This document shows, one piece after another, positions 40,401 through 48,690 of a stretch of DNA of 64,000 nt; positions within the stretch are counted from its first letter, which is position 1; each line of letters starts with the position of its first letter. A program made the position numbers and the translations under genes. Origin of the DNA: Agrypnia vestita. Lineage: Eukaryota > Arthropoda > Insecta > Trichoptera > Phryganeidae. Under the pieces are notes generated by a model. The model was not told the origin of the DNA. It was given only the letters and a program-made list of their open reading frames with translations, and made no database searches. The DNA lies in assembly GCA_016648135.1 (NCBI GenBank), contig JADDOH010002604.1, forward strand, positions 62,001-126,000, read 5' to 3'.

Positions 40401-42713
40401 TTTAGGCGAGTATGTCAATCCATATGTTGCAGATGGATTGATGACTGCTATCACCGGATTTAATGGTGCCACTTGGGCGGTAAGTTTGTTTTATGTTTAT
40501 TCTTATACATTACGTAATAAATATTATTTTATTTATGAAATTCAATGTTCACCGTGTTTTCTAGGAAAGAAACTCATCGACGTTACTGTTCAGCAGCCTA
40601 ATGACCCGAATATTTGGTGTACAGAGAACCAAGGATACTGAGGAGTTATGTATCAGAAACCGCATGACTGGCAGAATATTCTTTCTGCGGTATCCAAAAT
40701 TATATGATTTCATACTTGTAAGTTTTTTCCTAACCAACTGTACATTCTGTTTTGCACATTTGTTGTGCTCTGTTAAATCTTGACCAGTCTTATTGAATTT
40801 CCATATTTGTTTTGCAGAAAGAACTCAGTGATGTAAATGAAAATATTGATAGCAAAGATTTCTTAAAACCTTCCCTGTATCCAGTTTTGCTGCTACTAGC
40901 AAGACTCTACCCCTCGTCGCTAGAAGGGACCGACTCAAACTTACAGGTTATTTTATCTAGTTTTTATTCATTGTAAAAAAAAAAATATTTTTGTTTTATT
41001 ATTTATATACAATTTTCAAATTTTTTCAGCTTGTGGTGTACATACCGTATTTGATGACGTGTGCTAAAAGTTGTGTTCTTAAAACCAGGCAGCTAGCTGC
41101 TAAAGCCATGGTACCGCTTATTAGTCATGATAGGTAACTAAAATTTGCAACTATTATCGCTGTACTGTCTCGGAATTAATTTAAAATTTTATTTGTATGC
41201 CTACCTCAATTAAAATAACGTATATTTTTTAGTCATTTAACAGTGCCTCATAGGTTACCATTAAATTATTTTTCTTGTATCTATAGAATAATGTTTTTCC
41301 AAATTTAGCTATTCTTTCTTCAAATAGACTTTTAAATTACCAATTACTGTGTTATTATTCTGAATTAATTTAATGTAAAGCTGAATTATTTAACAAAAAA
41401 TATGTTTTCAGGTATTATTGCCATTTTGTTATGTTACTGAAGCTCATTTGTGACGAGGACATGAAAACAAATTATTGTCATGGGATTTTACTGCAGGTTA
41501 GTAAAAATCAAAGCATTAAGATAGTTTCCCATCCCATAACCTTAAAAAATAATTGTTTGTTTTTTTTTTCAATTGATTCAGCAACATTGTAGATTGACAT
41601 TTTTTTAAATATTGATTGTATTATTTGTATAAATCTACTTATATTATTTGATTAATTACACCTACATGTTTCGGAAATACCTTTCCATCGTCAGGGTGTT
41701 ATATATATTACTATATGAGTAGATTTATACAAATAATACAATAAATATTTTTTAATTATGCTTGTAATAAAAAAATGTGTATTTTAAGCCCCATAGTACA
41801 TGATTTACATTTTTGCTGCCTAGAGAGTCGATTTAATAGTTTTCAAATATTCTTACCAAAATACAGCTTTAATTCAATTTTATAATGAAAGGTTTATTCG
41901 CTGTCAAAGCATTTCTTTAAAAAAAAGTAACTAAATGCAAATTGAATTTCACATATTTAAAGCCTAAACAAAAAAGCTTCATTTATTTATCTAAAACAAA
42001 AATAGAAAAAAATTGTCTATTGTTCTCTGTTTATTATTCTTAGATATAATGAGTCTTAATCATAAACTAAACAATAAATAATAATTTAATAAACATTCAG
42101 AGATACAACAAAAAATAACACCACCTTTTGGGAGCAAAATAAACATCTGAAGTAAATATGTATGTACATATGTATATGAAATGTCATAAATCATCATGCA
42201 TTTAAAATGTGACCAGAACATGGCATAACGCATTTTATAGTCTAATTATTATTATTTATTTGTTTACAATATAATGGAGCACCATGACTGTACACAGATA
42301 TGTATATCAGTTAATAAGAATAGGTATATTGTTTGATTTGTTTGTCACAATATTTTTATTAACAGTGATCATGTTAAAGAATAATGTGGCATTTCTAATT
42401 ATCAAAAGTGTATGTACTGATATCATTTTAGCACATAATCAGAATCACAAACGAAAATGAAAAATATTTTTATAACTTTTTAGTATTTTATGAATCAACA
42501 TTATAAATTAAATACATTTTTAATTTTTTTGTTTTAGCTAACTAAATTACTACAATGCATCCCTGAAACCTTAAAAATGGAACAATTTGACATGACTGAA
42601 TTAGCAAGTCTCTTAGGAGGCAGTATGTGGATTCTCTCAAAAATATATGGTAACCAACCTTGTTTTGTTACTGCAGAAGCCTATGTTCAAATGGTGTTGC
42701 TTCTTATAAACAG
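22468..42713 (+). CDS. THADA: THADA / Trm732 homologue (DUF2428), C-terminal exons not found
   Basis: A large helical-repeat protein; the yeast homologue Trm732 partners the FTSJ1/Trm7 methyltransferase in 2'-O-methylation of tRNA position 32. Exons: 22468-22576, 22762-22951, 23637-23876, 24608-24872, 25596-25801, 25897-26120, 26326-26510, 28655-28860, 29556-29766, 31064-31219, 31321-31613, 33604-33724, 34583-34737, 35695-35862, 37310-37544, 39344-39558, 39910-40054, 40228-40479, 40565-40717, 40818-40946, 41030-41133, 41412-41496, 42538-42713. All phases join (about 1407 codons). Family landmarks include FPGANFSRRN (exon 11), the DUF2428 segment QMVLLCAWRSVKE then VSLLLGEI (exons 15-16), GAFEQAYLGFSKLC, and ATRRSAGVPFMVQ (exon 17). 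The last donor (CAG|gtatga, phase 2) has no matching acceptor before the DIRS element. Family members are longer, so about 100-300 residues are missing. Exon 8 and exon 16 use AAG acceptors. Confidence 0.93.
22654..22701. repeat. Perfect 48-bp palindrome
   Basis: aggtgataattttcgtttta-ataa followed by its exact complement, no loop. In THADA intron 1, 78 bp after exon 1. Confidence 0.95.
22973..23130. repeat. Two-copy tandem repeat of about 77 bp
   Basis: ggaatcgagaaatcgagaaa...tttatggtgggaagcta occurs twice in a row (start about 22979 and 23056) with one or two differences. The 5' part is itself made of atcgagaaa repeats. In THADA intron 2. Confidence 0.9.
25191..25335. mobile_element. PIF/Harbinger-like MITE, copy 1
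   Basis: A nearly palindromic element with ends ggcccggttgtttcaagttc and inverse, flanked by TAA on both sides. The body words tttttacgaaaatggatcgt and gtggagaatgtaaaaatcta occur in all copies. It lies in THADA intron 24873-25595. Confidence 0.85.
27056..27200. mobile_element. PIF/Harbinger-like MITE, copy 2
   Basis: Same family; ends ggcccaattgtttcaagttc and inverse, TAA on each side. It shares its right TAA with copy 3. Confidence 0.85.
27204..27347. mobile_element. PIF/Harbinger-like MITE, copy 3
   Basis: Abuts copy 2 with a single TAA between them. The right half is diverged (gtaaaatttcagtttaaact replaces the usual word). TAA follows at 27348-27350. Confidence 0.82.
28520..28630. repeat. 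Half copy of the 4.8-kb foldback element beside a THADA exon
   Basis: gatccgtcattctcgaccct...acaatgggatccgtaacacc...gccagagatgtcagagatac...caaaatatcccagaa matches the right arm of 4745-4985. It ends about 25 bp before the acceptor of THADA exon 8. Confidence 0.7.
30410..30963. mobile_element. Pogo/Tigger-like non-autonomous element
   Basis: Left tip cagtaaaaccccgttaaatt and right tip complement cagtagaacctcattaattc resemble the CAGT-A-ACC-C tips of the pogo group; TA follows on the right. No transposase frame. It lies in THADA intron 29767-31063. Confidence 0.65.
31804..32084 (+). pseudogene. C-terminal fragment of a LINE ORF2
   Basis: An open frame ending at 32084 contains RSSRHSALFYYSGNVRTNAL, then NSVIPRLHSLGNEHAEA and a short tail, resembling the last part of insect non-LTR ORF2 proteins. 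It has no place in THADA: exon 11 (ending 31613) joins exon 12 (33604) in phase without it. Confidence 0.6.
32085..32520. repeat. Tandem-repeat 3' tail behind the LINE fragment
   Basis: About three imperfect copies of a roughly 100-130-bp unit with the words cttcttactacttaaacttc, tttacacaaatctataagat and gtacttgaatctttttaa. It directly follows the LINE frame and may be its 3' UTR. Confidence 0.65.
32562..32759 (+). mobile_element. tRNA-derived SINE, copy 1
   Basis: It starts gagtagcttgttggtcttgt, carries an A-box-like ggtcttgtggttagga and a B box ggttcgaacctc, then a tRNA-unrelated body and an A-rich tail (atttaaaaataaaaaaatta). The tRNA-like head cannot fold as a full tRNA, so this is a SINE and not a tRNA gene. 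Confidence 0.8.
32770..33010 (-). pseudogene. Fragment of a LINE ORF2 C-terminal region
   Basis: Minus-strand reading gives LRWFMEKGREVLWTIK-like words followed by MRQMEYLGHIMRAPKY, RISWLLN.RDWYMQN and LFRAAV, in the order seen at the end of many insect LINE proteins. One or more stops are present. It lies immediately next to SINE copy 1. Confidence 0.6.
33230..33535. repeat. Dispersed repeat shared with 2.1-2.3 kb
   Basis: taacgtccgtaacttaaaa and ctttaggaaccgacatgtaa...gacgggttacagct match 2130-2290. It lies just before THADA exon 12. Confidence 0.55.
35190..35458 (+). pseudogene. Fragment of a LINE reverse transcriptase C-terminal region
   Basis: An open stretch with LDLPKMVYYALCQSIFSYAK, then CAWVGAAPTILDP and SQKWVICVTNKKPSEDPQVL, matching the general 'yyalvqSi..Y....WGga......l...Qk' pattern after the RT domain. 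It lies in THADA intron 34738-35694. Confidence 0.55.
37695..39234. mobile_element. Non-autonomous hAT element, 1540 bp
   Basis: It is flanked by the exact 8-bp direct repeat attataat (37687-37694 and 39235-39242). The tips are tagggatggg and its complement cccatcccta. The subterminal regions are dense in short motifs (actagttga, gtcgacg, gacgg) on both strands, as expected for transposase-binding sites. The middle is AT-rich with no transposase frame. It lies in THADA intron 37545-39343. Confidence 0.9.
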
Positions 42714-42862
42714 GTATGAAAAAAGAAGTTTGAAAAAACTAACCAACTTTGCACAAACCACGTTTTGATCGAGATTATGTCAGCCAGTGTCGATACTATT
42801 GTATTTTCCATCAGGACCGACGCATAATAAAAGAATTTTACCTTCCATTAAAATTCCTATTT

Positions 42863-43160
42863 TGTTTCCCTCGACGCCTGGAATCCATTATGAGAGAACA
42901 GCCTGCTGTTTCGACACTTAGACACGCGTTCCTACCCCCTCTGATTCCCTGTTTGCGACATAATTTATTCCCGCTGGTATCCCTGTTTCCGGTTATGTCG
43001 GCGTAACGGTTTTTCTTTCATATGACTCATAATGCACCAGGTAGGGATTACCTGGATTCCAGGCGTCGAGGGAAACAAAATAGGAATTTTAATGGAAGGT
43101 AAAATTCTTTTATTTTGTGTTCCGTCTCGACGCCTGGAATCCATTATGAGAGATCTGTTT
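42863..43160. repeat. DIRS left inverted repeat and internal complementary region
   Basis: 42863-43021 is the inverted terminal repeat (matches the right end in inverted orientation). 43030-43160 carries the inverted copy of the left tip (ccaggcgtcgagggaaacaa, then aattttaatggaaggtaaaa) fused to a copy of the right tip, and so is complementary to both element ends. Confidence 0.8.
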
Positions 43161-43204
43161 GTTATCACCTGGTGACCTAGTGGTTCGACGTTATATGTGA
43201 CTGC

Positions 43205-45110
43205 CTATATTGGCGTAAAGAGAGGCGCTAATGAGCTCTGGGGGCATTTTTGCTTGGGGTTATCTACTATCTCTCTTTGGTAGAATTTTCGGAAGGTGAT
43301 TTCACTCTGCCAGTTTCCCCTTGACAAGATCTCCTCTATCGGGTAGTTTTCCAGCCAATTCAACGAAGCCACAGCAGAACGAACACTTCCTGGCGTTGCT
43401 TCCACTCCAGCCTCTCTTAGGATTGACTTGATCCAACCACCTATCATTGTCCGTGAAGCTGGCTTTACTTCACCTGCTGTCGTCACAAATAGTTCTTTCA
43501 TGTCCGGCTTTCGTCTCGGCTGTGAGAGTGAGACCAGCTTTCGGATCCAAAACAAGGGGTTGATGTTCCTTTCATCCGATGCGCTCAACCTCCATCCTGA
43601 TTGTTTGTGTCTTGCCGTGTCAGTCTTCGCTCCAAAGGCTGGCCATAGCGTGATGGAGTCTCCTTTGTCGATCAATCGGTCCGGGGTGACTCTGAGAAGT
43701 GTCAGATCTTGGACTCTTCGCCCAGATGCCATGATGAGTAGTATGGCCGTCCTCCTTGACACGAGATATCTCTACATGAGAGAGTACGGGCATTATCCTT
43801 GGCTTTACCCAACCGAGTTTCTCCAGGGTATGCTTGGCTACAATAGTTTAGAGACTAGAAGGAATGTGTATTTGATTACACATTTTTATCGATTGTTGCG
43901 CGGTATGATCGATAATCCTCAAATTATGCAGAGCATTGGTTTGTATGTTCCTGATAATTATACTAGACATCGTCAGCATAGATTGTTTTACATTCCAATA
44001 TACAGGACCAACCTGCCGATGGTTATGCCTGTTGGAAGAGCCACAGCTATGCTGAACAAAATCGCTTTGGGTATTGATATATTCCATGTGTCTGAGGGGG
44101 TTTTCCGAAGCGGGATTCTCCTACACCTTTGACCAGGTTTTATGTTATTTTTAATTTATTAAATATTTTCATTTTTGTTATATGTACTTCCTAATATGTA
44201 TGCCTTAAACATTTTGTTTGTCATGTACATATTATCATGAAATAAATTGAATTGAATTGAATTGAATTGAGTCATACAGGCTGTTCCTTGGCGGGTTTTC
44301 ACGTAGCCACTCCACCACTACTCGGGGGTTCCAGATCGGGGGTCTCTCAGTGCATCCACCAGAAACCGAGATGGCTTTAAGGACGTGCCTGACGAGGAAG
44401 TTCGAGCTAATCTTATCCGCATCAAGAGCTGGGCCACAGAAGGATACGATTGCTGATTTGTGGACCAATATTGTTCGAGGGGCTAGCCCTTCGTGGATGA
44501 ACAGGTTGGCCAGATATCTTGCCACTGTTGCAGGGGGAGGGTTATGAGGTTGGACAGAATGCGTGGTACACCATCGCTGCCACCTATCCCAGGCCGGCTT
44601 GTAGGTGTTCAGCGTTGAGCCTCTCCAGCCAGATCTGAACAGCTGCTGTTCCTCCTGGCTCCAATCCGCTATAGCCTGTTCCCACCCACTGCTATTCTCC
44701 AAACTTCCAGTTGGAGGTCCGACACCCTCGGTGGGGGAAACCATGTCGACGTATCGATCAGGACGCTCTTCAGATCTCTTACGCTTATTGGCCCTCCCTT
44801 TGCTCGTTGTTTGAGATCGGCCCTCCAGAATGTCTTCTCCCATCTTGGCACGACTAGGAGAAAGGTGCCTCTTGCCAGGTTCAAGTGCGCCAGTACTCTT
44901 GGGATGAGATTCGGCGGCGGAAATACCCAGGCCCGCTCGTAATCCCAATGCTGACTGAATGCGTTGAGATAGGAGGCCGAGCAATCGGTTGAGTCTAGCG
45001 ACGCGTAGTTTGGCACCACATGGGCGGTGGCCGATGCGAAGAGGTCGATCTGAGGACGTCCCCATATTCGGAATATTTCCTCTATCGCTGGTTCCAGGAG
45101 GTGTCATTCC
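43205..45110 (-). pseudogene. DIRS tyrosine recombinase, interrupted by a LINE
   Basis: The N-terminal part (about 44275-45107) contains the SAM-like core-binding region (GWRGSTLNTYKPAWDRWQRW, LAPRTILVHKSAIVSFCGP). The catalytic part (43205-43762) contains LIMASGRRVQDLTLLR with the first catalytic Arg, GSVRSAVASLNW with the second Arg, RGNWQSEITFRKFYQRE with the likely Trp/His position and the nucleophilic Tyr. The two parts are separated by about 0.5 kb of opposite-strand LINE sequence that enters exactly between NSLYD and SRRTAILL. Confidence 0.85.
43763..44273 (+). mobile_element. 5'-truncated non-LTR retrotransposon inserted in the DIRS recombinase
   Basis: A plus-strand frame to 44132 encodes the C-terminal tail of a LINE reverse transcriptase: FLQGMLGYNSLETRRNVYLI, LYVPDNYTRHRQHRLFYIPI, and the end GILLHL. 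The 3' UTR ends in a short gaattgaattgaattgaattg tandem tail before the recombinase reading resumes. The layout is typical of a 5'-truncated LINE. The target duplication is at most about 3 bp and not certain. Confidence 0.8.
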
Positions 45111-46768
45111 GGGAGTGGTGTCCCCCGTGAGAGTCGGTCCGCAATCCCGTTGTATCTCCCTGGAATGACTGCGCTGTCAGAGATATTTCCTGCTGGTCGA
45201 TAAACTCTAGGAGGTCTCGAGTTATCTTCAGAAGGCCCAATGATCTTGTCCCCCCCTCCTTGTTGATGTAAGCCACTACTGTCTTGTTGTCTGTCTGCAG
45301 TAGGGTCTTCGTTCCTCTTAGCAGGTAAGCGTGATCCCTGATCACTGCGTAAAAAGCGAAGGCTTCTTTCTGGTTGGAATGCCACCGCATCTGCTCTGGG
45401 GACCACTGGCCTGATATCGTCTTGTCGTCCACCTGGCCGCCCCAACCTGCGTCCGCTGCGTCTGTTGTCAGGAAGTGGGAGAAGGGGGCTTCGTGTATTG
45501 GGCAGGACTCCCCTACGGCCTCCAACCACCACTCTAGGTCTTGCCGAACCGCGGCAGGAAGCTCCACTTGTCTGGATGGCTCGTGCCTCTGCAGCTGGCG
45601 GCTGAATCTCTGCAGTCTTCGGCAATGCAAACGACCCCGAGGGGTGGCGAAGTTTGCGAAGTTGAGTCTCCCCAAGAGGCCTAGAACCTGCTTGGGGGAG
45701 CAACTGCCGGCCTCGATCGGGCGGCGCAGTACTTGGCGAAGGCCAGAGCACTTGCGGTCCGAGAGGGATTTCTGGTTGGCTTCTGAATCTCTGCAGTCTT
45801 CGGCAATGCAAACGACCCCGAGGGGTGGCGAAGTTTGCGAAGTTGAGTCTCCCCAAGAGGCCTAGAACCTGCTTGGGGGAGCAACTGCCGGCCTCGATCG
45901 GGCGGCGCAGTACTTGGCGAAGGCCAGAGCACCTGCGGTCCGAGAGGGATTTCTGGTTGGCTTCGGTGTCCCAAGTTATGCCCAGAAACTCCAGCTTTTG
46001 GGTAGGTATAAGGATACACTTGTCGCGGTTGATGCACCAACCCAGATGCTGGAACAGATTGACCGTCTCTACTGCCTGGGTCGCTAGCAGGTCCCTTGAC
46101 TGATTGGCCAGAAGGAAGTCGTCCAGGTAGACTACGGTCCTTATTCCTCTCTTCCGCAAGAGTCCCGCTAGCCAGTTTGACAGCGTTGCGAACATTCTCG
46201 GGGCTGATGACAGGCCAAAGGGCAGGCAGGTCATCTGGAGAAGTTCCCCTTGGTAGTACAGTCTCAGGAACTTTCGGTGCGATTCCGCTATTGGTAGGTG
46301 AAAGTATGCCTGGGTTAGGTCGATTTTCACCAACCAATCTTTGGGCTGGAGGAAGTCTGGGACCCGAAAGTGGTTGAACAGCTTGAAGGGTTTCGCCTCC
46401 ACAAAGGCATTCAACGCCTTCAGGTTGAATATCGGCCTTAGGGAGTTGTCCGACTTCGGAGTTAGAAACAGATTTGAGATGAAGCTCGGAGAATGATCTG
46501 CTCTTTCCAGCACGCCTGACATCTTCAGGGCCTGAATGTGACTCGACATGTCTCGAGACTCCTTCGTGCTGAAGCTGCTCAACAGCTGCCTGGTGGGGAA
46601 GACTAACGGAGGTTTGGCCACAAAGGGGATTCTCGCGCCCTTGAGGATTCTCAGCACTATAGGTGGTGCCCCGAACTCCTTCCACTTGCTTTGGAACCTC
46701 CTCAAGCGTCCTCCCCAGAACTGGTTGTTCAGCCTCGCGTCATCTTCTACCTCTACGGCTACGGTCAC
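45082..46768 (-). pseudogene. DIRS reverse transcriptase / RNase H, split by a tandem duplication
   Basis: The RT part shows DWLVKIDLTQAYFHLPI, LPFGLSSAPRMFA and the catalytic VVYLDDFLLA box. The RNase H part (frame open 45082-45675) shows TTDAADAGWGG, SNQKEAFA and LLQTDNKTVVAY, carrying acidic residues of the active site. Between them a 181-bp direct duplication (45602-45782 and 45783-45963) shifts the frame, so the RT frame runs into non-homologous sequence after RGRLHCRRLQRF. Removing one copy in thought would realign RT with RNase H, so the break is probably recent. Confidence 0.85.
45602..45963. repeat. 181-bp tandem duplication inside DIRS pol
   Basis: The block starting ctgaatctctgcagtcttcg at 45602 is repeated at 45783. 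I see only one substitution between the copies (cacttgcgg versus cacctgcgg). The offset of 181 is not a multiple of three. Confidence 0.9.
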
Positions 46769-47808
46769 CAGCGGGTTTTCGGCCGTGGTCTGCCTTCCGG
46801 ATAGGTCTCCTGTTCGGGTTCCCTGGGCCTCGCTCCCTGTTCCTCGGCTCCGGCAGAAAGGGCTTACGGGACTGGAGGTATCCCTGGTTCGGAGCTCGAC
46901 GAGAAGTTGACGGCTGGGGCTGAGATGTTGACGGTTGGGCCAGGTTTCGGGTTGCGGGCGAGACCATCACCTTCTCCTGGCCCCCGTTCTTTAGGATATA
47001 CGCCGATAGCTCTTCCCTATTGAACAAGTATCCCGAGCTTGGAGGGATTTTGGCCGCACCTTCTCGCACGAAAGGGTCTTTGAAGCCCTCCAATATGGCC
47101 TTTCTCCGGTTCAGTATACACTCTGCCCGTCTGCCGCACACAATCTGCAGGATGTCGTCCGAAATCTTATTGTACGGAGCATCGCTGGTGAACATCGACT
47201 GAATCCGCTCGAAGAGAGCCGAAGCGGAAGATCCGTGCCGGGTTCGGATGCCCAATTCACCAGCGATTGCATCCCGTCTCTCAGGGCTCTGGGCGAGCAA
47301 GGCGTTTGAAAGCGCGGCGAGCGATCTTTCCAGCAAGCCAGTATGTTTCGGCGCGTTATCGACCCTTCTCAAGTCGTCGTTCACCGACAATTCCACAAAT
47401 GTGGGAGTCGCCGCGTAGGTTCTCTGCGTTTCCGCATAGCGAACGCCTGACCACTCGTCGGAATCGAAGTGTTGCAACTTCGAGATCTGTTCGATTCGCT
47501 TCGGGTCCGCTCTCGGTACTGGCGGCTCCTTCACGACCGTGCTGAGCTTGCCGAACTCCAGCGTATTCTTCGCCCTTCTGAGGCTCGGCGGCGGCTGAAT
47601 AAAGGGCGCATTCGTGTTCCGGCGTTGGCGGCGTTGTTGATGCAGGAGCCGCGCCGCCCGCTAACAAGGCCTCCGTCAGAGCAGTCACCTGTTTTAGCAG
47701 GTGGTCTACACGCGGGTCGTATGCTACGCGGCGTCTCTTTCAACTCGGTTCTTCGAAAGAAGATCCGTCATTCGAGGATACCGGCGAAGGAGCTTGCTCG
47801 TCCGCCAT
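46740..47808 (-). pseudogene. DIRS gag-like gene, stop codon and frameshift
   Basis: The likely start is the ATG at 47808 (MADEQAPSPVSSNDGSS). After about 22 codons an in-frame TGA follows EEPS, with the frame continuing as KRRRVAYDPRVDHLLKQV. Near 47520 the frame shifts; the rest is open to 46740 (ISKLQHFDSDEWSGVRYAET, later an Arg/Pro-rich tail). The basic tail fits a nucleic-acid-binding structural protein. The tail overlaps the start of the pol frame by some 30 bp. Confidence 0.7.
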
Positions 47809-48011
47809 CTTGTTAACAAAACGTTTGACGAAATTCACGGGATTTACACTAAAATATCAACGTCCTGTCGCACTATGTTAAAAATTTGTATAGTCTAATG
47901 TTTGTTAACCTAGGGATCAAAAATTAAGGGGGTAGGTTGCAATAGAAACACAAAAAATCACAACAAAAGTTGGCGTATCTAAACGCGTGCCAAATGGCGC
48001 GAAACAACGAC

Positions 48012-48180
48012 GTTATATGAAAGAAAAACCGTTGCGCGGACGAAACCGGAAACAGGGATACCAGCGGGAATAAATTGTCGCAAACAGGGAATCAGAGGGG
48101 GTAGGAACGCGTGTCTAGTGGCGAAACAGCAGGCTGTTCTCTCATAATGGATTCCAGGCGTCGAGACGGAACACAAAATA
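48012..48180. repeat. DIRS right inverted terminal repeat
   Basis: Reverse complement of the block at 42863-43021, with shared words such as cctaccccctctgattccct and gctggtatccctgtttccgg. It ends at acacaaaata next to AT-rich host DNA. Confidence 0.8.
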
Positions 48181-48377
48181 ATTACTTATTCATTAATTAT
48201 GAAAATAAGTAACGAAATTTACTGTCAGAAATGTATGCACACGTTTAACGAATAAAACCACGGAAGCAATAACCCTAAAGATATTGTATTTCAATATTTT
48301 CTTCTAAATATATCAAAGAATATAAAAATACTTAATTTTTAACACTTTTTTATTTAAAAATAACACTTTTTTAACAG

Positions 48378-48452
48378 GTAAATAACACAATTAATGAGCG
48401 GTTCGAAGACGACATTTGGAATGATTTTTTGTCCGGTTTGCGCGGCGAATGA
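48378..48452 (+). CDS. Candidate terminal exon, possibly of the THADA gene
   Basis: A polypyrimidine tract and acceptor (cttttttaacag) precede a short open stretch that reads VNNTINERFEDDIWNDFLSG then LRGE and a TGA stop. It lies just downstream of the DIRS element and just upstream of RPF1, on the same strand. It looks like a coding tail, but it reads open in phase 0 whereas the last seen THADA donor is phase 2 (direct joining gives AGG TAA, a stop). At least one exon would have to lie between. It could also be chance. Confidence 0.3.
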   Translation, partial: VNNTINERFEDDIWNDFLSGLRGE

Positions 48453-48690
48453 GATTACTTGACAAATACAACTTGTTCATTCATTAAAAAACTTGAGATA
48501 CAACCAATGATAAGCTTTAAAAACCCATAAACGCAGGTAAAATAGGCCGAATTCGCATACGTGTCTAGGGAGCGCAGATCTGCGCTCTGGCACCTGAATA
48601 GTTAACATGTCAGGTTTCTCCTCTTAATGTTGCTGGAGTAAAATATTTACTGAGTTGCCTGTCTTTATTCCAATGTTAATTTGCTTGCAG

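Larger units (their letters stand above)
42829..48180 (-). mobile_element. DIRS-type tyrosine-recombinase retrotransposon, inactivated
   Basis: Read on the minus strand the order is gag, reverse transcriptase/RNase H, tyrosine recombinase, the DIRS order. The ends are inverted repeats: about 42863-43021 matches the reverse complement of about 48012-48175 (shared block from the word cgacgcctggaatccattat to ggtttttctttcatat). Next to the left repeat, 43022-43160 contains a fused copy of both outermost ends (ggtaaaattctttt joined to attttgtgttccg), the internal complementary region expected of DIRS elements. No target-site duplication is seen, as expected for recombinase-mediated insertion. The element is GC-richer than its surroundings. 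It is dead: gag stop, gag frameshift, 181-bp duplication in pol, LINE insertion in the recombinase. It lies between the last visible THADA exon and RPF1. Confidence 0.88.

Noticed and set aside
42749..42828. Next THADA exon directly after exon 23
   Set aside because: The short open stretch has no acceptor in the right phase and no similarity to THADA that I can recognise before the DIRS tip begins.
45681..46685. 334-codon minus-strand frame overlapping pol
   Set aside because: It lacks RT motifs in its own frame and exists because of GC-rich composition and the duplication.
45374..47545. Several plus-strand and alternate-frame ORFs across the DIRS element
   Set aside because: Shadows of the GC-rich gag and pol frames on the minus strand, without domain motifs.
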